53,862 nucleotides of DNA, from contig JAGCYH010000018.1 in NCBI GenBank assembly GCA_017960905.1, forward strand, positions 1 to 53,862, in the 5' to 3' direction. Below are positions 7,668 to 15,588 of this stretch, one piece after another (the stretch's first letter is position 1; every line of letters starts with the position of its first letter). The translations under genes were made by a program, and so were the position numbers. This DNA comes from Bacteroidales bacterium. Its GTDB lineage: Bacteria > Bacteroidota > Bacteroidia > Bacteroidales > Marinilabiliaceae. Below the pieces are notes generated by a model that worked only from the letters and a program-made list of their open reading frames with translations, searched no databases and had not been told where the DNA came from.

Positions 7668-8471
7668 TCATTTATTAAAATTGGGTTTACGTTTTTCGAG
7701 GAATGCGCGGCCGCCTTCCTGTGCCTCATCGGTCATGTAGTAGAGCATGGTGGCGTCGCCTGCAAGTTCCTGAATGCCAGCTTGTCCGTCGAGTTCGGCG
7801 TTGAGTCCGACTTTTATCATGCGCAGCGCCAAGGCGCTGTGCTGCATCATCTCTTCGGCCCACGCAACGGTCTCATCTTCAAGTTGTTCGAGAGGAACAA
7901 CTTTGTTTACAAGTCCCATTTCGAGGGCTTCCTGTGCCGTGTATTGCCGGCACAGGAACCATATCTCGCGGGCTTTCTTCTGTCCCACAATGCGTGCGAG
8001 GTACGACGACCCGAAACCGGCATCGAAACTGCCCACTTTCGGACCTGTCTGTCCGAAACGGGCGTTTTCTGAGGCTATCGTCAGGTCGCAAACCACGTGC
8101 AGCACGTGCCCGCCGCCAATGGCATAGCCATTGACCATGGCTATGACGGGTTTTGGCAGAGAGCGTATCTGGCGTTGCACTTCGAGCACGTTAAGGCGCG
8201 GCACACCGTCGTTACCAACGTAGCCTCCGTGTCCTTTGACGTGCATGTCGCCACCGGCGCAAAACGCCACATTGCCTGCACCAGTAAGCACCACCACGCG
8301 CACGTCGCGGCTCTCGCGACAGTAGCGCAGAGCGTCGCTCATCTCGCTGACTGTGAGCGGTGTAAATGCATTGCGGTAGCGCTCACGATTGATGGTTATT
8401 CGCGCTATGCCATTGTAAATGTCGAACAGAATCTCTTCGTAATCCTTTATTTTTTCCCAGTTGCGTGTCAT
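7668..8471 (-). CDS. menB: 1,4-dihydroxy-2-naphthoyl-CoA synthase
   Basis: 267-residue crotonase-fold enzyme that closes the second ring of menaquinone by converting o-succinylbenzoyl-CoA to 1,4-dihydroxy-2-naphthoyl-CoA. Motifs strongly typical of Men[19 protein letters not shown] near 69-87, [16 protein letters not shown] near 114-130, [20 protein letters not shown] near 137-156, [20 protein letters not shown] near 168-187. Length matches the family. No other men genes are adjacent, so the gene is separated from the rest of the pathway here. The upstream gap to the alcohol dehydrogenase contains a short tandem repeat. Confidence 0.95.
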   Translation of the reverse strand: MTRNWEKIKDYEEILFDIYNGIARITINRERYRNAFTPLTVSEMSDALRYCRESRDVRVVVLTGAGNVAFCAGGDMHVKGHGGYVGNDGVPRLNVLEVQRQIRSLPKPVIAMVNGYAIGGGHVLHVVCDLTIASENARFGQTGPKVGSFDAGFGSSYLARIVGQKKAREIWFLCRQYTAQEALEMGLVNKVVPLEQLEDETVAWAEEMMQHSALALRMIKVGLNAELDGQAGIQELAGDATMLYYMTDEAQEGGRAFLEKRKPNFNK

Positions 8472-8476
8472 TTTTT

Positions 8477-8534
8477 AGAGTAAAGTGTAAAGAGTAAAGA
8501 GTAAAGTGTAAAGAGTAAAGTGCAAAGAGTAAAG
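8477..8534. repeat. Low-complexity AGAGTAAAG/TGTAAAG tandem repeat
   Basis: About 58 bp made of shuffled AGAGTAAAG and TGTAAAG units between the alcohol dehydrogenase and menB. No ORF or hairpin is seen in it. It sits directly upstream of the menB start. Confidence 0.7.
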
Positions 8535-8551
8535 TTAACACTCAAATTCTT

Positions 8552-9736
8552 TTATCCTTTAGCCATGCGGTAAATCTCGGCCATGTCGTTGCGTGTGAGC
8601 ACTTTAAGTGCTCCCACTGTGCTTTTGCCGTAGTTGCTGCATTTGTCGGCCATTTCGGCTATTTCGGCTTCGGTTATGTCGCGTCCGATAAGTTCTTTGA
8701 TGCTCGTAGGCATTCCTATAGAGTGGTAGAACTGCTCCATAGCTCTGATGCCGGCTTCGGCGGTTTTCTCGGCCGATTTGAAGTCGTTAGTGACGCCCAT
8801 CACATTGACGGCAAAGCGAGCAAAGCGAGTGATGTTTTCGCTGCATGTGTATCGCGCCCAGCTGCCCCACATGGCTGCAAGTCCGGCACCGTGCGACACG
8901 TCGAACATGCCGCTCAGCTCGTGCTCGAGGCAGTGAGTGGCCCAGTCGCCAGTGGTGCCGCAACCTGTAAGGTCGTTGTGAGCCAAGCTGCCGGCCCACA
9001 TTATCTGTGCGCGGCTGTTGTAGTCGGTAGGGTTGTCGAGTACGAGACGAACTTGCTCTTTTACAGTGCGTAGCACTGTCTCGGCCACGGCGTTGGTTAT
9101 CTCCATATCGTCGTCTTTCGAGAAGTAGCGCTCCATGGTGTGCATCATAATATCCACCGCACCGCACGCTGTCTGCCATGCAGGCAGCGTGTAGGTGAGT
9201 TCGGGATTCATGATTGCGAATTTGCAACGGAACTCATCGACGCAATAGTCTTTTTTCAGTCCGCCGTCTTCGTTGGTTATCACCGAGCCGTCGCTCATTT
9301 CGCTTCCGGCTGCTGGTATTGTCAGCACGCAACCTATTGGCATATACTGCGTTGCGACAGCTTTGCGCGTGTAGAGGTCCCACACGTCGCAATCTAAGTA
9401 GCGTCCCGAGCTGATGGCTTTGCACGAGTCGATTACCGAGCCACCGCCAACGGCGAGCAGGAAGTCGATGCCTTCGCGTTTGCATATTTCGATGCCTTCG
9501 CGCACCTTCGACACACGCGGATTGGGTACCACGCCGCCGAGCTTAACATATTCTATGCCAGCTTCTTGCAAGTATTGCTCGACTTTGCCGAGCAATCCCG
9601 ATTTCACTGCGCTCTGTCCGCCATAGTGCAGCAGCACTTTCGTGCCACCGAAACGTCTGACGAGTTCGCCTACTTTCTTTTCTGTGTCGCGCCCGAAAGC
9701 CACGTAGGTCGGCGCATAATACTTAAAGTTTTTCAT
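8552..9736 (-). CDS. Iron-containing alcohol dehydrogenase, YqhD/butanol dehydrogenase type
   Basis: 394 residues. N-terminal dinucleotide-binding domain with LLAVGGGSVIDSCKAISSG near 93-111 and GGVVPNPR near 68-75, the nicotinamide cofactor motifs of group III alcohol dehydrogenases. The C-terminal domain has metal ligands in CGAVDIMMHTMERYF (Asp/His, about 192-206) and HCLEHELSGMFDVSHGAGL (His/His, about 268-286). This pattern is closest to YqhD/BDH enzymes, which reduce aldehydes with NAD(P)H. Substrate is not set by the sequence. Cytoplasmic. A lipoprotein gene lies 35 bp upstream on the same strand. Confidence 0.92.
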   Translation of the reverse strand: MKNFKYYAPTYVAFGRDTEKKVGELVRRFGGTKVLLHYGGQSAVKSGLLGKVEQYLQEAGIEYVKLGGVVPNPRVSKVREGIEICKREGIDFLLAVGGGSVIDSCKAISSGRYLDCDVWDLYTRKAVATQYMPIGCVLTIPAAGSEMSDGSVITNEDGGLKKDYCVDEFRCKFAIMNPELTYTLPAWQTACGAVDIMMHTMERYFSKDDDMEITNAVAETVLRTVKEQVRLVLDNPTDYNSRAQIMWAGSLAHNDLTGCGTTGDWATHCLEHELSGMFDVSHGAGLAAMWGSWARYTCSENITRFARFAVNVMGVTNDFKSAEKTAEAGIRAMEQFYHSIGMPTSIKELIGRDITEAEIAEMADKCSNYGKSTVGALKVLTRNDMAEIYRMAKG

Positions 9737-9771
9737 TCTGATGTGTTTTACTGTTATATGATAAATATCTG

Positions 9772-10476
9772 TTATTCTGGTAGTTTGTCGCCTGCGTAAT
9801 AAATTTTGCGGACAACCATCGAGGCTGTTGTATATCCTTCCTCTTCTTCGGTGTCCTGAATGTCTTCTACGTAGCGTTTGGTCCAGTTGCCTTTGCTGTC
9901 GCGCTCTTTGACTTTGTAGAAGACATTGCCAGTGACGGTCTCCTCTTCAACATCGATCGAGTAATAATTGCTCTCCAACTCGCTGTTGCTGTTGTAGCCA
10001 TACTCGTTGACGGCCGTTGCAAATACTTCACCATCAGTCTCTTCTGTCTCTTTGACAATGCGATTCGAACCGTCATACTGATACTTGCTGTCGAACGACA
10101 TCCAATCGTTTTTGTAGGCATAATGCGAGATACGGTTCTTCGCGTCGTACTCAATTACGACCGATTTCATATCGACACCGCCGCCACCAGCGTAAGTTAC
10201 CGACGTAAGTTCGCCATTTTCAGAGAATTTGTAAGTGTACTCTTTGATGATGTCGTCTTCGCCCACCTCGACATCTTCGCTTTCGCAGTAATACGTGGTC
10301 TCGACCATGCAAGTCACTTGTCCTTTCAGGTCGTGGATGAGCAGCATAGGCGAAGTGTAACCTTCGGGCAATGCGCTTTTTTTAGCCTCGTTGGCGGGTT
10401 CCTGCTGTTTGTTTGAGCATGCGCAAACAACAGCGCAGCATGCAATTAAAGTGCTCAGTTTCAATGCGTTTTTCAT
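9772..10476 (-). CDS. Lipoprotein with YD-like repeats (tandem paralogue 2)
   Basis: 234 residues. Lipoprotein signal MKNALKLSTLIACCAVVCAC; mature N-terminal Cys near 20. The body has repeated beta-hairpin motifs such as YTYKFSENGELTSV, IEYDAKNRISHY and YQYDGSNRIVKE, which resemble RHS/YD-type repeats, and ends with KERDSKGNWTKRYVED. It is a paralogue of the next gene upstream: signal, start of mature region (LPEGYTS) and GNWT motif are shared. Function unknown. Probably a periplasmic or outer-membrane lipoprotein. Confidence 0.85.
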   Translation of the reverse strand: MKNALKLSTLIACCAVVCACSNKQQEPANEAKKSALPEGYTSPMLLIHDLKGQVTCMVETTYYCESEDVEVGEDDIIKEYTYKFSENGELTSVTYAGGGGVDMKSVVIEYDAKNRISHYAYKNDWMSFDSKYQYDGSNRIVKETEETDGEVFATAVNEYGYNSNSELESNYYSIDVEEETVTGNVFYKVKERDSKGNWTKRYVEDIQDTEEEEGYTTASMVVRKIYYAGDKLPE

Positions 10477-10496
10477 ATCTTAAAGTTTAATGTTAT

Positions 10497-11189
10497 TTAT
10501 TCTGCGTATGTAATTTCGCGTTCCGTAATAGAGTAGCTCGAATACGGCTCTTCTTCCTCTTCGTCGGTGGTTGTCGATTTAAGGAAACGCGAAGTCCAGT
10601 TGCCGTGCTTATCGCGCTCTTTTACAGTTATTTCTGTTGAGCGAGTGTATATCAGCTCGTCGGAATTGCCATTGCGTTCGATGCCGACCACTTCGTGGTC
10701 GGCGTTGTAGGTATATGTGTCATCGTAACTGCCCGACAGCTCGCCGAAATAGTTGCAACTTTCTTTGGTTACAAAACCCTCATTATCATATTCATACGTG
10801 TACTCGTATCCGTATGAGATTTCTTCGTTGGCCTTTTCGGTGTATGAGTATTTCGATATGCGGTTGGGCACTTCGCATTCCGAGCGTATTGTCTTGGTGT
10901 CGTACGCCACGTCGCCATCGTCGTTGAGCACCGAGAGCAAGTCGCCTTCGGGCGAATAGTTGTACGTGGTTTCCCAGTGAAAGCCAGCCTCTTCGTCAAT
11001 CTTGCCGTCGGCGGTGGCTGGATATGAACGTTCGATAACTTTCGTTACCTGACCTTTCAGTTCGTCGAGAAGCAGGCGGCCCGAAGTGTAGCCCTCGGGC
11101 AGGTTCTCTTTTTGCGGTTGTTTGTTCGCGCAAGCGCAAACAACAGCGCAACAAGCAGTTAAAATGCTCAGTTTCAATGCGTTTTTCAT
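10497..11189 (-). CDS. Lipoprotein with YD-like repeats (tandem paralogue 1)
   Basis: 230 residues. Lipoprotein signal MKNALKLSILTACCAVVCAC, almost identical to the neighbour's. The mature part starts with a short linker, then LPEGYTSGRLLLDELKGQVT, beta-hairpin repeats (NYSPEGDLLSV, YEYDNEGFVTKE, YTYNADHEVVGI) and VKERDKHGNWTSRF. The 20-bp spacing and shared features show a local gene duplication followed by divergence. Function is not recognised. Confidence 0.85.
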   Translation of the reverse strand: MKNALKLSILTACCAVVCACANKQPQKENLPEGYTSGRLLLDELKGQVTKVIERSYPATADGKIDEEAGFHWETTYNYSPEGDLLSVLNDDGDVAYDTKTIRSECEVPNRISKYSYTEKANEEISYGYEYTYEYDNEGFVTKESCNYFGELSGSYDDTYTYNADHEVVGIERNGNSDELIYTRSTEITVKERDKHGNWTSRFLKSTTTDEEEEEPYSSYSITEREITYAE

Positions 11190-11247
11190 ATCGGTAAGTT
11201 TTTGTTTTTATTTCAGATTACAAAAATAACGACATTTTGGAAAAAAC

Positions 11248-12585
11248 CTAATGCCGTGGTTTCTTTTTATTGCCGCCTTTGGTGATAGGTTTTCCGTATT
11301 TGCGCCGCATGAGTTCGGCGTGGCTCACTCTGACGTTCACTTTTTTGTTTTTCTCGCTCTTCTCGTGGAACGCGCCGCCTGGCGTCGCGTCGGTCTCTAC
11401 GAGAGTGTTGCGCATACGGTATGTTGGCAGCTCGAAGTCGGTAAGGCGGTCCGATATTTCCAGCTCGGCCGGCAACCCGACGGTTGTTATTTCTTTGCCC
11501 ATAAGAGCCTCTATTTCAGCGAGTTTTTCCTGCTCAAGAGGTGAGCAGAACGCAAACGACACGCCCTCTTTGTCGGCGCGGCCAGTACGGCCAATGCGGT
11601 GAATGTACTGCTCGGGCTCGTCGGGCAGGTCGAAGTTGATTACGTGCGACACGTCGGCCACATCGATGCCGCGTGCCACGACATCGGTGGCAATGAGAAT
11701 GCGCAGTTTGCCTTCGGCAAAGTTGCGCACTGCGCCAAAACGCTGACTCTGAGTGCGTTTCGAATGTATGTAATCTATCTGATTGTCGAATGCCGGTGCT
11801 ACAAGTTCAAACACCTTGTCGGCCAGGGCTATGCTGCCCACAAAGACCAGCACACGCGTGAAGACCGTTTCGTCGGTTAGGATAAGCCGCAAAAGGTTGA
11901 TTTTTGTGTTGAAGTTGGGCACTTCGAATTTGTACTGGCGTATGTTCTCGAGCGGCGTGCCGGTGGGCGCTGCCTCTATTTTGACTGGAGAATTGAAATA
12001 CGTGTCGATGAGCGACTCTATCTCGGCTGTCATTGTAGCCGAGAAGAGCAGGTTTTGCCGCTTTCGCGGCAAAAGGTCGAAGAGACGGCCCAGTTGCGTG
12101 CGGAAACCTTGGTCGAGCATCTCATCTACTTCATCTACAACGAGTTTCTTCACTGTGCGAAGACTGACGTGGCCATCGAGAATAAGGTCGAGCAGGCGGC
12201 CAGGCGTGCCGACGAGTACGTCGGCACCAGCGCGCACGGCCTCGGCCTGCGGTACCATGCCCACACCGCCGAACACACCCACGCATTTGACACTGGTGCC
12301 CTCGGCCAGCTGACGGGCTACTTCGACCACTTGCACCACGAGCTCGCGAGTGGGCACAAGCACGAGTATCTGAGGCGGATTGCCCGCTGTGAATTTCCAT
12401 TGGTTGAGGCAGGGCAGCAGATAGCCGATGGTTTTGCCAGTGCCAGTCTGCGCTATGCCCAGCACATCGCGCCCCGACATCACTGCAGGGAACGCACGTT
12501 GCTGTATTACAGTAGGTTCCACAAGATGCATCGCCGCCAATGCGCGGCTCAATGCCTTGCTTATTTTCATCTCCTCAAATTTCAT
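11248..12585 (-). CDS. DEAD-box ATP-dependent RNA helicase
   Basis: 445 residues from ATG 12585. Ordered DEAD-box motifs: Q motif (PTVIQQRAFP), I AQTGTGKT, Ia PTRELVVQ, Ib TPGRL, II as DEVDEM (DEVD instead of DEAD), III SAT, then helicase C-terminal motifs VLVFVGS, ATDVVARGID and HRIGRTGR. The tail is basic (KKNKKVNVRVSHAELMRRKYG, ending in KKKPRH), typical of RhlE-like RNA helicases in RNA metabolism. The frame is open 33 codons further upstream, but that part is low in family likeness and overlaps the -7 box, so 12585 is chosen. Confidence 0.93.
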   Translation of the reverse strand: MKFEEMKISKALSRALAAMHLVEPTVIQQRAFPAVMSGRDVLGIAQTGTGKTIGYLLPCLNQWKFTAGNPPQILVLVPTRELVVQVVEVARQLAEGTSVKCVGVFGGVGMVPQAEAVRAGADVLVGTPGRLLDLILDGHVSLRTVKKLVVDEVDEMLDQGFRTQLGRLFDLLPRKRQNLLFSATMTAEIESLIDTYFNSPVKIEAAPTGTPLENIRQYKFEVPNFNTKINLLRLILTDETVFTRVLVFVGSIALADKVFELVAPAFDNQIDYIHSKRTQSQRFGAVRNFAEGKLRILIATDVVARGIDVADVSHVINFDLPDEPEQYIHRIGRTGRADKEGVSFAFCSPLEQEKLAEIEALMGKEITTVGLPAELEISDRLTDFELPTYRMRNTLVETDATPGGAFHEKSEKNKKVNVRVSHAELMRRKYGKPITKGGNKKKPRH

Positions 12586-12603
12586 GCTTGTCTCTTTTTT
12601 TTG

Positions 12604-12611
12604 CAAAAATA
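12604..12611 (-). promoter_or_regulatory. -7 promoter box of the DEAD-box helicase
   Basis: TATTTTTG on the minus strand, 18 nt before the ATG at 12585, is an exact TAnnTTTG. No TTTG at the usual -33 distance. Confidence 0.45.
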
Positions 12612-12646
12612 CGAAAAATAAAGCGAATACGGCATGGTGGATATTA

Positions 12647-12680
12647 AAAAGCGCTTTGAGCGAGAGCTCAAAGCGCTTTT
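12647..12680 (-). terminator. Terminator downstream of the AT-rich lipoprotein
   Basis: Perfect 14-bp stem AAAAGCGCTTTGAG / CTCAAAGCGCTTTT with a 6-nt loop. Read on the minus strand it ends in a T run, and it lies 33 bp after the stop of the lipoprotein gene at 12714. Confidence 0.8.
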
Positions 12681-12713
12681 GCAATTTATAAAAAAATGTA
12701 AATAATTTAATTT

Positions 12714-13598
12714 TCAGTATTTTCCACCCATTGCTTTGTATAATTCTAATGTCCTTTTCATTCCTGTAATTTGTTCTTTGCTAATCTCTTTTATGTCGTA
12801 ATACTGCCTTCCTATAAGCTTCATTTTCGCTGTTTTTGCTTCTGTTAATGCGTAAATTAGCTTTTTGTCATAGTTTGTTAAGGCTTCATCAAACCACTCC
12901 CATATTTTTCCTCCATTTCCACTATCATACTCTGTCTTTGAAGGAATAAACTCATATGCTTCATCATCAATAGAAAACTGTATTTTCTTGAAAAATAACC
13001 AACTATCAGAATAATACTGTATTCTAAAACGTAAATTTCTTATTTTACCATCCTGTGAAGAGAAATAAAGATATATTCCATTTTGATTAGTATATTTTGG
13101 TGCAGATTTGGGTTTATACCAAATTATAGCGTTAGGGTCAAACTCGTCTTTCTTGACATTGAAAAATGGCAGTAATTCATTTATTTTAGTAGAATCAATT
13201 GTATTATTATGCTCAGTCCCTTTGCTAATGTTATTAATACCATTATCCTTCATAGCATTTTCAGATTCGATTTTACTTTCTTGTTCAGCTTTTGTCGCAA
13301 AGCTCGTATTACTTATATCAATTCCTTTCGAGTTATAAACTCTAAATCCTATAGGTATTTTTACAGGCATTCCTTTTTCAACCATTTCAGTATATATTCT
13401 TTTTGAGCTGCAAAACCTTCTATAAGCATCAATATACGCTACGCTATCAGAAGGTGCAGAAAAAATCTTTTCGTTATCTTCTTTTGTAAATAAACCATCA
13501 TTTGTAAGATCAACATATTTGTATTCTTTATTACAAGATGTAATTGTAAGAATTACAGCACTAGAAAGTGCGACTAATTGTTTGTTTATCAATTCCAT
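12714..13598 (-). CDS. AT-rich lipoprotein of unknown function
   Basis: 294 residues. Signal with lipobox LTITSC near residue 22. The remainder has no domain I recognise. It shows alternating charged and aromatic stretches: IPIGFRVYNSKGIDISNTSF near 82-101, a Lys/Glu/Asn-rich linker 103-135, then a beta-rich part (GIYLYFSSQDGKIRNLRFRI, about 173-192) and a helical C-terminus ending in ELYKAMGGKY. Composition is much more AT-rich than the helicase and metY nearby, pointing to acquired DNA. It has its own terminator. A candidate structured RNA ends 92 bp upstream and could be a separate gene or a leader. Confidence 0.7.
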   Translation of the reverse strand: MELINKQLVALSSAVILTITSCNKEYKYVDLTNDGLFTKEDNEKIFSAPSDSVAYIDAYRRFCSSKRIYTEMVEKGMPVKIPIGFRVYNSKGIDISNTSFATKAEQESKIESENAMKDNGINNISKGTEHNNTIDSTKINELLPFFNVKKDEFDPNAIIWYKPKSAPKYTNQNGIYLYFSSQDGKIRNLRFRIQYYSDSWLFFKKIQFSIDDEAYEFIPSKTEYDSGNGGKIWEWFDEALTNYDKKLIYALTEAKTAKMKLIGRQYYDIKEISKEQITGMKRTLELYKAMGGKY

Positions 13599-13689
13599 AT
13601 TATATAATTTTATAGTTAATAATCAATATAATTTCAATAACAGAACGACACCAATAATTGGCTCGTTTATCCCATTTACATATGGACAT

Positions 13690-13719
13690 AAAAAAAGCGT
13701 GAAACTCAACGTCTCCCGC
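13690..13719 (-). terminator. Terminator of the candidate RNA
   Basis: On the minus strand GCG-G-GAGAC / GTTTC-A-CGC pairs around a GTTGA loop (one G.A mismatch, one G.U) and is followed by seven T residues at 13696-13690. The lipoprotein gene start is 92 bp further on. Confidence 0.6.
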
Positions 13720-13845
13720 TATCAGTAGGTATTTGGCGTAACCCGATATATACGAAATAAGTCAAGCACACGCCTAAGCGCGGCATCTCAAACTTATTTC
13801 TTTCATATATCTTCAAATCGCCAAATTTTACTGATAGAAAGAAAA
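13690..13845 (-). ncRNA. Candidate rod-shaped structured RNA with its own terminator
   Basis: Minus-strand pairing gives a long interrupted rod. CTATCAGTA (13719-13727) pairs with 13829-13837; ATTTGGCG (13731-13738) with 13819-13826; GATATAT (13745-13751) with 13805-13811; GAAATAAGT (13754-13762) with 13792-13800. That is 33 paired positions with small internal loops, a central bubble of 6/7 nt and a 29-nt apical loop containing GCCTAAGCGCGGC. A terminator follows at once. The rod with a central bubble is reminiscent of 6S RNA or the Bacteroidales-1 RNA, but I cannot confirm either. It may instead be a leader of the lipoprotein gene. The rest of 13599-14031 holds only AT-rich sequence and the repeat at 13966. 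Confidence 0.45.
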
Positions 13846-13965
13846 AAGCCTAATGCTTTGTATTTTTGTTATTGTATCACTGCTAATTTATTATACCATA
13901 AGCAATTGTGTTAATGTTTATAGTACGTTATACGAATGGTGGTGAGTAAATGTTGCAATATTAAC

Positions 13966-14024
13966 AATTCCGTCAGAAATTAGCGAAATGTGCCAAAAAA
14001 ATACACATTTCGCTGATTTCTGAC
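13966..14024. repeat. 59-bp palindromic direct repeat, copy downstream of the ATPase gene
   Basis: Identical over 59 bp to 15494-15552 and in the same orientation. Inside, two 21-nt arms (GTCAGAAAT..., ...ATTTCTGAC) pair with one G.T mismatch around an 11-nt A-rich loop. It starts 7 nt after the ATPase stop and could act as a terminator hairpin, though there is no T run after the stem. Confidence 0.9.
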
Positions 14025-14031
14025 AGTGTTT

Positions 14032-15408
14032 TTATTCGGTGAAAAGGTCGTTGCCGGTAACAATGTTCTGAATATCATTACAATACGAGTTGAGTACAAG
14101 ACCTTGTGAACAGACCATTGTTAGGTGCACTGCCTTCTTTGTTTTTGTGCATTCAATAAACCTTTCGCGTTTTGTTTGCAAGTTAGTTTCGTAATCAGCG
14201 TCAATCTTGAAAGGTGCTTTGGTAAACTTCATCTCGCAAAGGTTTATTACGCCGTCGTTGCGGTCAATTAGCAGGTCGATTTGTGCACCGCTATTGTCTG
14301 CATCGCCTTCGGTACGCCAGGCATATTCGCTGCTAATAACACCGGCAATGCCCAATTTCGCTTTTATCTGACGACTATGCAGAAGGCACAACCTTTCAAA
14401 CGCGAGTCCGCACCAGTTGCTGTATTGTGCAGTGCCAGAGCTTTTGCTCCAAAGGTGTTCGTCGTTTGCAGTACTCGTTTCTACGAATTTAAAGTAAAAC
14501 AGAGTGTAGTTGTCGATAAGCTGGTATAGGGTGCCTTTTGTCTTTTTCCCTATGCTATTATACTTGCGAATAAATTCGCAATCTTCCAAGTCGTTGAGCA
14601 TATCTGTCAGTTTCCCATTGTCCACGAGACCGCTTTCTGTAACTATGCGGGCACGTGTCATTCCTACTTTTTTGCGTCCAAGTGTCTCTATTATAGAGAG
14701 ATACTTCTCTGGGTGGTTGAATAGTGACGCGTATAGTTCGCTGTATTCGTTGCGAAGTTCGCCGCGTTTTGCAAAAAACAGTGCATCAATGTTTTGCGCA
14801 AGGCTTTTCGACTTGTCTAAGAGCGACCAATAGTAAGGGATACCGCCTAAAATCATGTAGCATTCCATCAGTTGCTTACGACTCATGCCAAGGTGGCGTA
14901 GGTTGGCATATTTTTCACATTCGTAAAGTGTAAATGGTGGTAAGTAAATTCTGTATGTCAGTCTGTTATGAAGCCCGCCTTTGTTCTTAAGCAGTTTTTT
15001 TGTGATCCACGACGTTGCTGAACCGCAAGCTATAAGCAGCACATCTTTACGCGCTGATGCGAAAGTGTTCCAAAAATGCTCTAATGCTGTAAGAAAACTC
15101 GACCTTGGCGCATCCAGCCATGGCATTTCATCGATAAAAATTACCTTTCGTTTATCTTTCGACTGCTCTATAAGTGTCGCCAACATATCAAATGCCTCCA
15201 ACCAGTTGTTTGGCAGTGTAGCTTTGGCATAACCTTGTTTACGTAGCGACGAATGAAAGTTTTGCAGTTGTAGCCGTGTGTTCTTTTTGGCCAGCCCGAT
15301 ATGGGTGAAAGTAAACTTGTAGCCGAAGTGTTCCCTAATAAGAAACGTTTTGCCCACACGCCGACGTCCGTAGACTACTACAAACTCGGAATACTCAGAG
15401 TCAGTCAA
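14032..15408 (-). CDS. AAA+ ATPase with C-terminal DUF234 nuclease-like domain, 5' end frameshifted
   Basis: 458 residues in the open frame. Walker A GRRRVGKT at 14-21, Walker B VIFIDEMPWL near 90-100, sensor-like ACGSATSW, a winged-helix-like middle (about 225-300), then a DUF234 region with a PD-(D/E)XK pattern: Asp 378, and Glu 392 / Lys 394 in EMK. These ATPase_2/DUF234 proteins are common in Bacteroidales and archaea; their role is unknown. The frame has no ATG, only TTG at 15408, because a 4-bp duplication breaks the natural 5' end (see next entry). The gene is enclosed by identical 59-bp repeats. It may be inactive, or start weakly at TTG. Confidence 0.82.
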   Translation of the reverse strand: MTDSEYSEFVVVYGRRRVGKTFLIREHFGYKFTFTHIGLAKKNTRLQLQNFHSSLRKQGYAKATLPNNWLEAFDMLATLIEQSKDKRKVIFIDEMPWLDAPRSSFLTALEHFWNTFASARKDVLLIACGSATSWITKKLLKNKGGLHNRLTYRIYLPPFTLYECEKYANLRHLGMSRKQLMECYMILGGIPYYWSLLDKSKSLAQNIDALFFAKRGELRNEYSELYASLFNHPEKYLSIIETLGRKKVGMTRARIVTESGLVDNGKLTDMLNDLEDCEFIRKYNSIGKKTKGTLYQLIDNYTLFYFKFVETSTANDEHLWSKSSGTAQYSNWCGLAFERLCLLHSRQIKAKLGIAGVISSEYAWRTEGDADNSGAQIDLLIDRNDGVINLCEMKFTKAPFKIDADYETNLQTKRERFIECTKTKKAVHLTMVCSQGLVLNSYCNDIQNIVTGNDLFTE

Positions 15409-15454
15409 ATGCCTCTTGTAACTTGCGTTGTTCTTCGATACGTCCTAATAACAT
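15401..15454 (-). other. Displaced 5' end of the ATPase gene (4-bp duplication frameshift)
   Basis: From ATG 15454 the sequence reads MLLGRIEEQRKLQEAFD and stops (TGA 15401-15403). That is the normal N-terminus of this ATPase family (GRxxE start). The stop lies inside a tandem GACTGACT. Removing one GACT joins it in frame to SEYSEFVVVYGRRRVGKT of the downstream frame. Confidence 0.75.
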
Positions 15455-15480
15455 GGTAGTTACATTTATAGTTGATGGGA

Positions 15481-15488
15481 CAAAGATA
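15481..15488 (-). promoter_or_regulatory. -7 promoter box of the ATPase/DUF234 gene
   Basis: TATCTTTG on the minus strand, 26 nt before ATG 15454. The -33 position holds no TTTG and is occupied by the palindrome of the 59-bp repeat; the palindrome's outer end (15498) is 9 bp from this box. Confidence 0.5.
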
Positions 15489-15493
15489 TAATA

Positions 15494-15552
15494 AATTCCG
15501 TCAGAAATTAGCGAAATGTGCCAAAAAAATACACATTTCGCTGATTTCTGAC
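15494..15552. repeat. 59-bp palindromic direct repeat, copy upstream of the ATPase gene
   Basis: Same 59 bp as 13966-14024. In this copy the stem extends by two base pairs (CC at 15498-15499, GG at 15553-15554), giving a 23-bp arm from CCGTCAG to CTGACGG. It lies between metY and the ATPase promoter. Confidence 0.9.
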
Positions 15553-15566
15553 GGAAAAACTTTGTC

Positions 15567-15588
15567 GTAAGACTTTTTAAAGTCTTAC
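15567..15588 (-). terminator. Terminator at the end of metY
   Basis: GTAAGACT (15567-15574) and AGTCTTAC (15581-15588) form a stem with an A/T loop, touching the metY stop codon at 15588-15590. A short, weaker hairpin. Confidence 0.45.

Noticed and set aside
13599..14031. tRNA or rRNA gene in the long intergenic stretch
   Set aside because: No cloverleaf or conserved tRNA arm sequence; only the rod-shaped element, its terminator and the 59-bp repeat were found.
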